Shown here one piece after another: positions 1 to 7,983 of a stretch of DNA of 23,362 nt. Location of the stretch: the NCBI GenBank assembly GCA_964498585.1, contig CAZCHH010000054.1:1-23362 (forward strand), read 5' to 3'. Made by a program: the position numbers and the translations under genes. A model generated the notes under the pieces. The model saw nothing but the letters and a program-made list of their open reading frames with translations. It was not told where the DNA came from and did not search any database. Within the stretch, counting starts at the first letter, position 1. The number at the start of each line of letters is the position of its first letter. Origin of the DNA: JAAYJM01 sp964498585. Its GTDB lineage: Bacteria > Bacteroidota > Ignavibacteria > Kapaibacteriales > UBA2268.

Positions 1-2
1 AC

Positions 3-1325
3 GAAGACGCTGTAAATATGATGACGATTCACGCTTCAAAGGGTTTGGAATTTCCTGTTGTGATTTTATTCAATACCAATAAAAAGCCCAAAAATCCAGA
101 TTCTTTCCTGCTTGACGATGAATTTGGTTTGGGGTTCAAAATTCCAACACTTAAGGAAAAAATTATTCAGGATGTCGATACTCCAATTTCATTTATCATT
201 AGGCAGAACAATCGTTTAGCCGAAGAAGCCGAAAACAAGCGTGTCCTTTACGTTGCTTTAACCCGTGCTAAAGAGCATCTTGTCATTTCAGCAAATCTCT
301 TTTTCAAAAAAGATGGAATTTCTGAACCGCAGGGACTTCTTAAGCTTATTACAAACGGACTGGGAATAAACAGCAATTTTTATTCCGAGAACGATTCTCT
401 TGCTTTAAATGAAAAGTTGCGACTGCTTATTAAAAATCAGATTCCGGAAATTGCTTATGAACAAAAAATAGAATTTATCAAGGACATTCCAGAAGATGAA
501 AAGAAAAACAATGCCACACAAAGCAAAAATGAAGAAAATATTTTTTTGCTAAATCAAATAGAAAGCAGTATCGGGAATAGGATGTTTTCCGCAAGCAAGC
601 TAATGATTTACGATTTGGACAGCTTAAAATATGCAGAAAGGTATTTGCTCGGTTTGCCGGATTTGGAACAGGACGATTTCCTTTATTCCTGTTCTACAAA
701 AGAAGATGGGGAAGAGGAAATCATCGGCTCGCGTGCAGGAACGCTCATTCACAATACTTTGGAAAGCATTAACTATTGGCTGAAATCCAATGGCTATATG
801 AATGAAACAAGTTTCAATGAAACTGTCGATTCTGTTCTAGAAAACTCCAATACTCCAAATCCATCGAAAATAAGAGAACGCATAGTCAGAGAAGTGAAAA
901 ATATTGCATCTACTCCGCTTATTCAAAGATTTGCACAAAATATTTCAAATGCAAAATCGGAATTAGAGCTAACAGTTCCCTTTCAAAACGACTTCCTGCT
1001 TGGTAAAATCGACCTGCTCATAACGAATGAGCAGAATGAATACGAGATTTGGGATTGGAAAACCAATAAAGTTGATGGAGCTGATGCAATGGATTTTCTA
1101 AAAACGCACTACGAACCGCAAATGAAGTTTTACGCTTATTTGATTTCACTGCTTAATTCAGAACAGACGCATTACAAAGCACGGCTGCTTTTCACACGCT
1201 TAGCTGATGTTAATACTCAAGATAAAGATTGGACGCGGGAATATGTTTGGTCAAAAGAAGAATTGGAAGAATTTGGGAATGAATTAACTGAGAAAATAAA
1301 AAAGATGGAAGTGGATTTTTATTGA
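3..1325 (+). CDS. AddA/RecB-like UvrD-family helicase-nuclease, C-terminal part (5' end outside window)
   Basis: The reading frame is open from the left edge, so only the C-terminal ~440 residues are present; complete family members are usually about 1000-1200 aa. Numbering from the Met at 18, residues 3-13 (TIHASKGLEFP) are UvrD superfamily 1 helicase motif V, and residues 75-91 (RVLYVALTRAKEHLVIS) are motif VI with its arginine finger. The C-terminal half carries a PD-(D/E)xK nuclease domain: His245 in GTLIHNTLE, Asp332 in GKIDLLI, Asp346-Trp-Lys348 in WDWKTNK and Gln368 in the following QxxxY-type helix. All expected nuclease residues are visible, so it should be active. The family unwinds and resects double-strand DNA ends for recombinational repair in the cytoplasm, usually with an AddB-type partner, which would lie upstream if present. 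AddA is favoured over RecB because of the C-terminal nuclease layout, but the fragment does not settle this. Confidence 0.88.
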   Translation, partial: EDAVNMMTIHASKGLEFPVVILFNTNKKPKNPDSFLLDDEFGLGFKIPTLKEKIIQDVDTPISFIIRQNNRLAEEAENKRVLYVALTRAKEHLVISANLFFKKDGISEPQGLLKLITNGLGINSNFYSENDSLALNEKLRLLIKNQIPEIAYEQKIEFIKDIPEDEKKNNATQSKNEENIFLLNQIESSIGNRMFSASKLMIYDLDSLKYAERYLLGLPDLEQDDFLYSCSTKEDGEEEIIGSRAGTLIHNTLESINYWLKSNGYMNETSFNETVDSVLENSNTPNPSKIRERIVREVKNIASTPLIQRFAQNISNAKSELELTVPFQNDFLLGKIDLLITNEQNEYEIWDWKTNKVDGADAMDFLKTHYEPQMKFYAYLISLLNSEQTHYKARLLFTRLADVNTQDKDWTREYVWSKEELEEFGNELTEKIKKMEVDFY

Positions 1326-1654
1326 GTTTTTTGTATAGTATAGTAATGCGTTAAATAACTTTTTATATTTTGTCTTTCCTATACGGAATGAAGAATCTCA
1401 AACTCTTAGATAACAAGGATTTGTGAGATTCCTCGCTGACGCTTCGAAATTACAGTTTTTAGAATTTCTCTTGTTAAACTTTGTTGATAATAAAAATCAT
1501 AAGTAAAATTTTCCAAAATCTACTCTTTCCTATTTAAAAAATTATTCTTAAATTATATTATTTGATTTTATAAAAATAATTTTGAGATTTTTTTTTGGTA
1601 TCAACTAAAATCCAAAATTTAAAATAAAAAATAGATTTCTAAAGGTTAATATAT
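1326..1654. other. Intergenic region, AT-rich, with one palindromic repeat
   Basis: No open frame of note. The left half holds a Y-family repeat (1386-1450). The right half is extremely AT-rich and probably contains the promoter of the dehydratase fusion gene. A TAATTTTG box at 1577-1584 fits the Bacteroidota -7 pattern TAnnTTTG, but no well-spaced -33 TTG accompanies it, so I do not call a promoter. Confidence 0.5.
1386..1450 (+). repeat. Y-family palindromic interspersed repeat, copy 1
   Basis: The element runs from GGAATGAAGAATCTCA to GAGATTCCTCGCTGACGC. The GAATCTCA and TGAGATTC arms are inverted copies around a variable centre. Related copies lie near 6097, 11396, 20971 and 23184. This is the common 'GTCATTC..GAAG..GAATCT' type of intergenic hairpin repeat; it has no coding potential. 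Confidence 0.75.
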
Positions 1655-4600
1655 ATGAATAAAGCTGTTGGTATTTGCATTGGCGCCTCATCTGTTTCTT
1701 TAGTAGAAATTATTCAAGCCAGCAATGAAATAAAAATAAATAAGAATATTTGGAAACCACACTACGGAAAACCAAAAGAAACTTTTTTAGATTTAATAAA
1801 TAAATATTCTGAAAAAGAAGCCAAATTTGCCGTTACAGGAAGGAAATTCCGTAATTTAGTTAATCTTTCAACCATCTCTGAACCAGAAGCAACAGAGATA
1901 AGCTATAACTTCTTATACCCAAATAACAAGTATTCTGCAATAATTACTCTCGGTGCCGAAACTTTTCTTGCATACATTCTTGACGAAGAAGGAAAAATTT
2001 CTAATGTTGTATCGAAAAACCAGTGTGCATCGGGAACAGGCGAATTTTTCCTGCAGCAAATAAAAAGAATGAATCTTGATGTTGGACAAGCAGTAAAATT
2101 AGCAGAAAATGCAGAACCATATAAGGTTTCTGGGCGTTGCTCCGTATTTTGCAAATCAGACTGCACTCACGCTTTGAATAAAGGAGTAGAAAAGGGAAAC
2201 GTTACATCTGGCTTGGCTCTTATGATGGCAGACAAAGTTGAAGACCTTCTTAAAAAATTTAAATTTGAAAATATCATTGCAATTGGAGGAGTTACAAAAA
2301 ATAGTGCTGTAATGAATTTTCTTAAGCAAAAGGGCTGCAATATCGACATTACTGAAAATTCTACTTTCTTTGAAGCTCTCGGAGCTGCAATATACTCATT
2401 AAGAAATAACACCATTCCACTTAATATAGCTGAATTATTTACTCAAAATAAAAGTTCTTTCACTTTCCATAATCCACTTGAAAATTTCAAGGACAAAGTA
2501 ACATTTAAGCAGTTTGAACGTGGAATTGCACAGAAAGATGACATTTGTTCGCTGGGTTTAGATGTTGGCTCAACTACCACAAAAGCAGTTGTAGTGCGTC
2601 TTTCCGATAAGAAAATTCTTTCATCAGTTTATCTTTATACTCACGGCAACCCAATTGAAGCATCAAAAAAATGCTATCAATCTCTTTCAGAGCAGTTACC
2701 CGATAGCATCAAAATTATTGGTCTGGGAACTACCGGCTCAGGCAGGCATATAGCTGGGCTGCACGCTCTAACTGAAGCAGTAATAAATGAGATTGTTGCT
2801 CACGCCACTGCAGCAGTCTTTTTCGATAAAAAAGTTGATACTATTTTTGAAATTGGCGGTCAAGATGCAAAATACACTTACATTATAAACAAAGTGCCAG
2901 CCGATTACGCTATGAACGAAGCTTGTTCCGCGGGCACCGGCTCTTTTATAGAAGAAGCAGCTTATGAAACTCTCGGAGTAAAAGTTGAGGAAATTGAAGC
3001 AATTGCAATGCAAGGCAGCAAACCACCTAATTTCAGTGACCAATGCGCCGCCTTTATTAGTTCAGATATAAAAACTGCACTCCACGAAAATATTAAACTG
3101 AACGATATTGTAGCTGGGCTTGTATATTCTATTTGCCTAAATTACGTTAACCGCGTTAAAGGAAATCGTGTAATTGGTGAGAAAATCTTTATGCAGGGTG
3201 GAGTGTGCTATAACAAAGCAATACCAATAGCAATGGCTGCTATTACAGGAAAAGACATAATAGTGCCTCCCGAACCCGGACTTATGGGAGCTTTTGGAGT
3301 TGCTCTCGAAGTAATTGAAAAATTAGAACTTGGCTTCCTTAAAGAAAAAGAGTTTTCACTTTCTGAACTTGCTCAGAGAAATGTAGTTTATAAAAAACCG
3401 TTTATCTGCCGTGGTGGCAAGGAAAAATGTGACTTGGGTTGTTTAATTAACTTAATTGAAGTGCAGGGAAAAAATTATCCCTTCGGCGGAGTTTGCAATA
3501 AATACTATAATATTGTAAGCAAAAGTTCTATAAACAGCGATGATTACGATTTCGTCAAAGTCCGGCAGGATTTGATGTTTAATAAATATGCAGAAAAACT
3601 TGAACTGCCCGAAAACTCCAAAACGATTGGAATTAGCCAATCTTTTCATACTCAGACAATTTATCCACTCTATTATAACTTTTTCACACAGTTAGGATTC
3701 AAAGTAGTTCTTGCTGATGAAGTATCTGAAGAAGGTTTGGAACGTGAAAATACTGCTTTTTGCTTTCCTTGTCAGCTTTCACTTGGCTTTTTCCAAAATT
3801 TGTTAGATAAAAAACTTGATTATTATTTCATTCCAAATATATTGGAAATGTATGTAGAAAACGAGTGCCAGCGTAAAGATTTTAATTGCACCTGCGCTCT
3901 GCTTACTGGCGAACCGCTTTATTTAAAGCAGGCATTTAAGGATTACGATTTAAAAGACAAATTGCTAACTCCACAGCTTGACTTTTCAAAGGGCTGGGAT
4001 AGTCAGGAGCAGGTTTTTATTAGTATTGCAAAACAAATTGGCTTTTCAGATGAAAATAAAATAAAGGAAGCATATCAATTTGCCGTAAAAAAACAAGTTG
4101 AATTTCAAAAGGAATTGCTGGAAATAGGGAAGAGCATTCTAAAAAGATTGGAGGCAAATCCGGAAGAATTTGCTATGGTGCTTATTGGACGTCCTTACAA
4201 TTCTTTTTCTGAATTTGCAAATAAGGGAATACCTAAGAAATTCGCCTCACGTGGTATTTATACAATCCCTTATGATATGCTTGATTTTCATAATGAAACA
4301 ATAGACGATAATCAGTATTGGGAAGGTGGAAAAAAGATTTTAAAATCGGCAAAAGTAGTAAAAAAGAATCCACAGCTTTTTTCAACGTATATTTCCAATT
4401 TTTCCTGCGCCCCCGATTCTTTAATTATGAATACTTTCCGGACACTTATGGGAACGAAACCATCGCTAACTCTCGAATTAGACGGACACACAGCAGATGC
4501 AGGAATAAACACACGAATTGATGCAGTTTTAGATATTATTAAAAATTACAGAAAACTTTCCAAAACAATTAAAGATACAGATTACAGCGATTTTGTTCCA

Positions 4601-5962
4601 GCACAGATTATTACTGAAAACGATGAAGTATTTTTCATAAGTTCAGATGGAGAGAAAATTCCTTTAAACGATAATCGCGTTGTAATTTTGATTCCTTCAA
4701 TGGGAGAGCTCAGCAGTGAAATGTTCGCTGCGATGATGCGTGGACTTGGCTTTAATGCTGTGGCTGCTTCTGAAGGTAATCCGGATATTTTACGTTATGG
4801 ACGTGAAAATACAAGCGGAAAGGAATGTTTGCCGCTGATTTTGCTTGTCGGCTCAATGATGGATTATATTGAAAATCAGCATAATGAGGAACAGTATTTT
4901 GTCTTTTTCATCGTGCAGGGAGCAGGCAATTGTCGTCTTGGACAGTATCCCGTGTTTATACGTGATTTGATTAAAAGAAGACGGCTGAAAAATGTTGCAC
5001 AACTTGTTTTAATGAACGAAGACGGATTCGCAGGACTGGGTGCAAAATTCTCTTCGCGTGGTATTCAGGCGCTTATTATTGCTGATGTCCTTGAAGACAT
5101 TCGCACTGCAATTTTAGCTAATAGTATAAATCCTGAAAAAGGTATTGAAATTTTCAATAATGAATTTGATAAATTGTTAAGTATAATCGAAAAAGAACCA
5201 CAAAAGGTTTATAACTATTTAAATCATTTTTCAAATAGTATCAGGAAGAAAATACCAGTCAGGATTCCAATAGAAAATTCAAAATATATAGCTCTTTGCG
5301 GAGAAATATTCTGCAGACGCGACGGTTTTTCACATAAATGGCTCAACAGGACATTTGCGAAACAGGGCTTTATTGTTAAAGATGCTTATATTAGTGAATG
5401 GATTTTCTATGTTGATTATCTCTTAAAATTAGAATTGCTTGAGCCGTCTGCATCTAAAAAGAATCGCTATGAACGCAAGGTGCGTAAAGCATATATGAAC
5501 TATGCAGAGTATCGTGTTAAGAAAATTCTCGCAAAATCCGGTTATTATGAATATAGCAAAACTGATGTAGAGGCATTGCTTAACAGAAGCAAGCACATTG
5601 TTCCATTAGAATACAAAGGAGAGCCAGGACTTACGCTTGGTGTTGCTCTCCACGAAACGCTTGATAAGTATTGCGGAGTAATTAATCTCGGACCTTTTGG
5701 CTGTATGCCTACTCGTCTTTCTGAGGCAGTTTCTGTTCCGGAAATGAAAGTCGAAAATAAGGTATTTGCAGAAAGGCAGGTTGACCCAAATTATAAATTG
5801 CCAGAAGTTTTTAACGGAAAAATGACTATTCCATTTTTAACAATTGAATCCGATGGAAATGCTTACCCGCAGATAGTAAATGCTCGCTTAGAAACATTTG
5901 CTCTCCAAGCTGAACGAGTCGCAAATCTTATGATCAAAGCAAGGCGAAATGGTTCGAAGTAA
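1655..5962 (+). CDS. 2-hydroxyacyl-CoA dehydratase activase/dehydratase fusion (BcrAD_BadFG x2 + DUF2229 + HgdB-like)
   Basis: A 1435-aa multidomain protein. Residues ~1-255 form a first ASKHA ATPase (BadF/BcrA/HgdC) domain with CASGTG at Cys124 and GRCSVFC at Cys162/Cys166 plus Cys170. Residues ~297-560 form a second such domain with LGLDVGSTTTK (300-310), CSAGTG at Cys424 and SDQCAAF at Cys464. In the family, these two cysteines per subunit bridge a [4Fe-4S] cluster in the dimer. Residues ~580-900 match DUF2229/CoA_E_activ, with a Cys-rich patch from Cys585, FCFPC at 703/706 and the signature around ELDGHTADAG. Residues ~1010-1400 are HgdB-like, with conserved Cys1058, Cys1093, Cys1215, Cys1220 and Cys1350. 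Family knowledge: the activase uses ATP to push electrons into a low-potential cluster partner, as in 2-hydroxyacyl-CoA dehydratases and double-cubane-cluster proteins. The substrate is unknown. The first ATPase copy has a degenerate phosphate-1 loop (GICIGASSVSL), so it may be structural. It stands alone, with no CoA-transferase beside it. Cytoplasmic and probably oxygen-sensitive. Confidence 0.9.
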   Translation: MNKAVGICIGASSVSLVEIIQASNEIKINKNIWKPHYGKPKETFLDLINKYSEKEAKFAVTGRKFRNLVNLSTISEPEATEISYNFLYPNNKYSAIITLGAETFLAYILDEEGKISNVVSKNQCASGTGEFFLQQIKRMNLDVGQAVKLAENAEPYKVSGRCSVFCKSDCTHALNKGVEKGNVTSGLALMMADKVEDLLKKFKFENIIAIGGVTKNSAVMNFLKQKGCNIDITENSTFFEALGAAIYSLRNNTIPLNIAELFTQNKSSFTFHNPLENFKDKVTFKQFERGIAQKDDICSLGLDVGSTTTKAVVVRLSDKKILSSVYLYTHGNPIEASKKCYQSLSEQLPDSIKIIGLGTTGSGRHIAGLHALTEAVINEIVAHATAAVFFDKKVDTIFEIGGQDAKYTYIINKVPADYAMNEACSAGTGSFIEEAAYETLGVKVEEIEAIAMQGSKPPNFSDQCAAFISSDIKTALHENIKLNDIVAGLVYSICLNYVNRVKGNRVIGEKIFMQGGVCYNKAIPIAMAAITGKDIIVPPEPGLMGAFGVALEVIEKLELGFLKEKEFSLSELAQRNVVYKKPFICRGGKEKCDLGCLINLIEVQGKNYPFGGVCNKYYNIVSKSSINSDDYDFVKVRQDLMFNKYAEKLELPENSKTIGISQSFHTQTIYPLYYNFFTQLGFKVVLADEVSEEGLERENTAFCFPCQLSLGFFQNLLDKKLDYYFIPNILEMYVENECQRKDFNCTCALLTGEPLYLKQAFKDYDLKDKLLTPQLDFSKGWDSQEQVFISIAKQIGFSDENKIKEAYQFAVKKQVEFQKELLEIGKSILKRLEANPEEFAMVLIGRPYNSFSEFANKGIPKKFASRGIYTIPYDMLDFHNETIDDNQYWEGGKKILKSAKVVKKNPQLFSTYISNFSCAPDSLIMNTFRTLMGTKPSLTLELDGHTADAGINTRIDAVLDIIKNYRKLSKTIKDTDYSDFVPAQIITENDEVFFISSDGEKIPLNDNRVVILIPSMGELSSEMFAAMMRGLGFNAVAASEGNPDILRYGRENTSGKECLPLILLVGSMMDYIENQHNEEQYFVFFIVQGAGNCRLGQYPVFIRDLIKRRRLKNVAQLVLMNEDGFAGLGAKFSSRGIQALIIADVLEDIRTAILANSINPEKGIEIFNNEFDKLLSIIEKEPQKVYNYLNHFSNSIRKKIPVRIPIENSKYIALCGEIFCRRDGFSHKWLNRTFAKQGFIVKDAYISEWIFYVDYLLKLELLEPSASKKNRYERKVRKAYMNYAEYRVKKILAKSGYYEYSKTDVEALLNRSKHIVPLEYKGEPGLTLGVALHETLDKYCGVINLGPFGCMPTRLSEAVSVPEMKVENKVFAERQVDPNYKLPEVFNGKMTIPFLTIESDGNAYPQIVNARLETFALQAERVANLMIKARRNGSK

Positions 5963-6007
5963 AGGGTATATCAAAATAAGATAAAGATTAGATAATTTAG
6001 ATTTTAA

Positions 6008-6082
6008 CTTTCGTAAAGCTCAAGAAACTTTACAAAAGCAATATCTTCTTACTTTGCGAAAGTTTCTTAACCTTTCGTAAAG
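6008..6082. repeat. Imperfect ~75-bp palindrome downstream of the dehydratase fusion gene
   Basis: AAGAAACTTT (6022-6031) pairs perfectly with AAAGTTTCTT (6059-6068). The outer flanks each carry CTTTCGTAAAG (6008-6018 and 6072-6082), and CTTTGCGAAAG lies at 6052-6062. It could fold as a long stem 3' of the gene ending at 5962, but no T-run follows, so I do not call it a rho-independent terminator. Confidence 0.6.
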
Positions 6083-6096
6083 TTTTGTAGGAAAAA

Positions 6097-6163
6097 GAAG
6101 CGTAGAATCTTACAACTCCTTGCAAACACAGAACTTGAGATTCTTTGCTGCGCTCAGAATAAC
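6097..6163 (+). repeat. Y-family palindromic interspersed repeat, copy 2
   Basis: The left arm GAAGCGTAGAATCTTAC and right arm GAGATTCTTTGCTGCGCTC are inverted relatives of each other. The outer edge CAGAATAAC resembles the decayed CAGAATGAC ending of this repeat type. Confidence 0.65.
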
Positions 6164-6175
6164 AGGGTAAACTGA

Positions 6176-6229
6176 TGTCATCTCCTTTTAAATAAAAACC
6201 TTTCTTTATCGTGGATTTTTGAATGACAT
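6176..6229 (+). repeat. Z-family interspersed repeat, copy 1
   Basis: Starts TGTCATCTCC and ends GAATGACAT, with an inner AAATAAA...CTTTATC segment. The ends are inverted (TGTCAT/ATGACA). Aligns with six other copies in the window. Confidence 0.7.
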
Positions 6230-6238
6230 TGTAAAATT

Positions 6239-6290
6239 ATGTCATTTCAACTAAATAAAGACTTCATTTATCAGGGATTTCAAAATGATA
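6239..6290 (+). repeat. Z-family interspersed repeat, copy 2
   Basis: Begins ATGTCATTTC, contains AAATAAAG and ATTTATCAGGGATTTC, and ends AAAATGATA. Direct neighbour of copy 1, separated by about 10 bp. The right end has drifted from the usual GAATGACAT. Confidence 0.65.
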
Positions 6291-6358
6291 AGAATAAGAA
6301 ACCATGAATTAAAAAAGTTTTGATTTATGAATAAAAAAAGGTTATTTCATCATAGAGA

Positions 6359-6736
6359 TTAGCTATTGTCTTCATTTTCTCTTAATTCAGAAATTCTTTC
6401 CCAGAAGGAATTTAGGTGTTCTCTTGCCACAGCATCTTTTGTTATCAGCAGTTGCAAATCGCTTTCTTTGGATTCAATTTGAAATTTACTTTTCAAATTT
6501 TCAATAACATCAATAGCAGCGATTGATTCCGAGAGTGATTTTGAAATACCGGATATTAATTTTATAATTTCATCGTATTTCATTTCTGGAATAGAATCTG
6601 CTGAATTTTCAATTTTTTGTATAAGACTTTTGATAACAATAGAATTTCTTGAATATAAAGCAATTATTGATTCGATATTTTCAGTTTTTAAATCACTTAA
6701 TTCCTTATTTACTTTTTTAATTGATAATTTCTTCAT
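6359..6736 (-). CDS. Small helical protein of unknown function
   Basis: A 125-aa protein that I do not recognise. It has no signal peptide or membrane segment and is mostly charged and predicted helical. Hydrophobic residues recur at heptad-like spacing, with amphipathic stretches such as IESIIALYSRNS and ESIAAIDVIENLKSKF, which would suit a coiled coil or a four-helix bundle. Met at 6734-6736 is the only good start, and the 178 bp to the divergent cytochrome gene can hold promoters for both. The length, the absence of an antisense gene and ordinary residue composition support a real gene, but nothing in the sequence points to a role. Confidence 0.6.
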   Translation of the reverse strand: MKKLSIKKVNKELSDLKTENIESIIALYSRNSIVIKSLIQKIENSADSIPEMKYDEIIKLISGISKSLSESIAAIDVIENLKSKFQIESKESDLQLLITKDAVAREHLNSFWERISELRENEDNS

Positions 6737-6914
6737 ATATTCGTAAAATTGTTTAAAATAAAACGAAAATTATGTAATAATTGAAATAAAATCAAGGAAA
6801 TGTATTAAAAATAATTTTGAATTTAATTCAATACATTAATCAATTTTATTGTAACATTTTCGTCTAAATTAAGTTGCATTATATATAATTTGTATAATTT
6901 AATGAGATTGAATT

Positions 6915-7964
6915 ATGAAAAATAATACACACAAATTGCTTTATTTTTGCTTATTGGCTTTATTTGTCATAATTACTTCTTGTTCAGAAAAATCTGGAAC
7001 TTCACCAGTAATTGATGATGAGAAAGCACTTGCACCATCACATTTTCCGCCAGTTCCATTTCCGGACGATAATCCTTATAATGCAGCAAAAGCAGAGCTT
7101 GGACGTTATTTGTTTTATGAGCCATTACTTTCTCCTGATGGCTCTATTGCATCTTGTTCGCATTGTATGCAGCAAAACGCAAGTTTCGCAAACAATAAAG
7201 ATATTCCCTCTGGATACGGAAAACAAATGGAAAGCCGCAACTCAATGCCACTTGTAAATGCTGCATATCGCGATAAATTGATGTGGGACGGACGTGGAAC
7301 TAAGATTGAAAATAATGCTTATCGTAGTATTTTCTTGTCCTATATTTTTGGTTCCGACACAAATGTAGTTAATGAGCGACTTCAGGAGCATAGCTTTTAT
7401 CCGAAAATGTTCAAAAGAGCATTCGGAGAAAATACAGTTCCTTCTTCATTTCTTGCTGGTCAATCTATTGCAACTTTTGTTAGGACATTAGTTTCTGGCA
7501 ATTCAAAGTATGACAAGTATATAAATGGGAACGAAAGTGCCTTAAACGAATCTGAAAAACGAGGTATGGAACTGTTTTTCAGTGAAAGAACCCGCTGCTC
7601 TGTATGCCATTCGGGTATTATGTTTACAGACCTTGATTTTCATAATACCGGCACTACAACGCATTATTTCGACAAAGGCAGATATAACGTTACTAAAGAT
7701 TGGCAGGACAAGGGAAAATTCATTACTCCTACTTTAAGAAACGTTGAGGTTACTTATCCTTATCTTCATAATGGTGAGTATTGGACGCTTGAAGAATTAA
7801 TACATAATTATGACATAGGTGGAAGAGACTGGTTCAATAAAGATACTCTTATGCGTCCTTTGTATCTTTCGTCTGTTGAAAAGCAAGATTTAATTAATTT
7901 CCTGAAAAGTTTAACGGATACTGAATTTCTTAATAATAAAAAATTTAGTAATCCATTGAAATAA
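6915..7964 (+). CDS. Di-haem cytochrome c peroxidase/MauG-like lipoprotein with an altered first haem motif
   Basis: 349 aa. A lipoprotein signal ends in the lipobox ITSC (Cys23), so it is probably anchored in the periplasm or at the outer membrane. The family fold is clear: PFPDDNPYNAAKAELGRYLF, then the first haem region, then WDGRG, a second haem site CSVCH (Cys228-Cys231-His232), TPTLRNVEVTYPYLHNG and a C-terminal LMRPLYLSSVEKQDL. In bacterial peroxidases the N-terminal haem is the peroxidatic one. Here its expected CxxCH reads Cys81-Ser-His-Cys84-Met85, so the proximal histidine is missing while both haem-attaching cysteines remain. Flanking residues (ASFA for the usual AFA) keep the family register, so a frameshift is unlikely. 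It is first in a tight operon with the Rieske-like gene 19 bp downstream. Likely outcomes are loss of peroxidase activity, a mono-haem electron carrier, or unusual haem ligation. Family assignment is secure; activity is not. Confidence 0.88.
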   Translation: MKNNTHKLLYFCLLALFVIITSCSEKSGTSPVIDDEKALAPSHFPPVPFPDDNPYNAAKAELGRYLFYEPLLSPDGSIASCSHCMQQNASFANNKDIPSGYGKQMESRNSMPLVNAAYRDKLMWDGRGTKIENNAYRSIFLSYIFGSDTNVVNERLQEHSFYPKMFKRAFGENTVPSSFLAGQSIATFVRTLVSGNSKYDKYINGNESALNESEKRGMELFFSERTRCSVCHSGIMFTDLDFHNTGTTTHYFDKGRYNVTKDWQDKGKFITPTLRNVEVTYPYLHNGEYWTLEELIHNYDIGGRDWFNKDTLMRPLYLSSVEKQDLINFLKSLTDTEFLNNKKFSNPLK

Positions 7965-7983
7965 CATAAAACTTTAATAAACT

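Noticed and set aside
1577..1584. Promoter -7 box TAATTTTG before the dehydratase fusion gene
   Set aside because: No -33 TTG at proper spacing; in AT-rich DNA this word arises by chance (the same word is at 6812-6819).
6008..6082. Rho-independent terminator of the dehydratase fusion gene
   Set aside because: A good palindrome, but no T-run follows the stem on the plus strand.
7155..7169. Frameshift explaining the lost haem histidine
   Set aside because: The frame is continuous and family residues match on both sides of the motif (ELGRYLF before, ASFA and WDGRG after), so no indel restores CxxCH in register.
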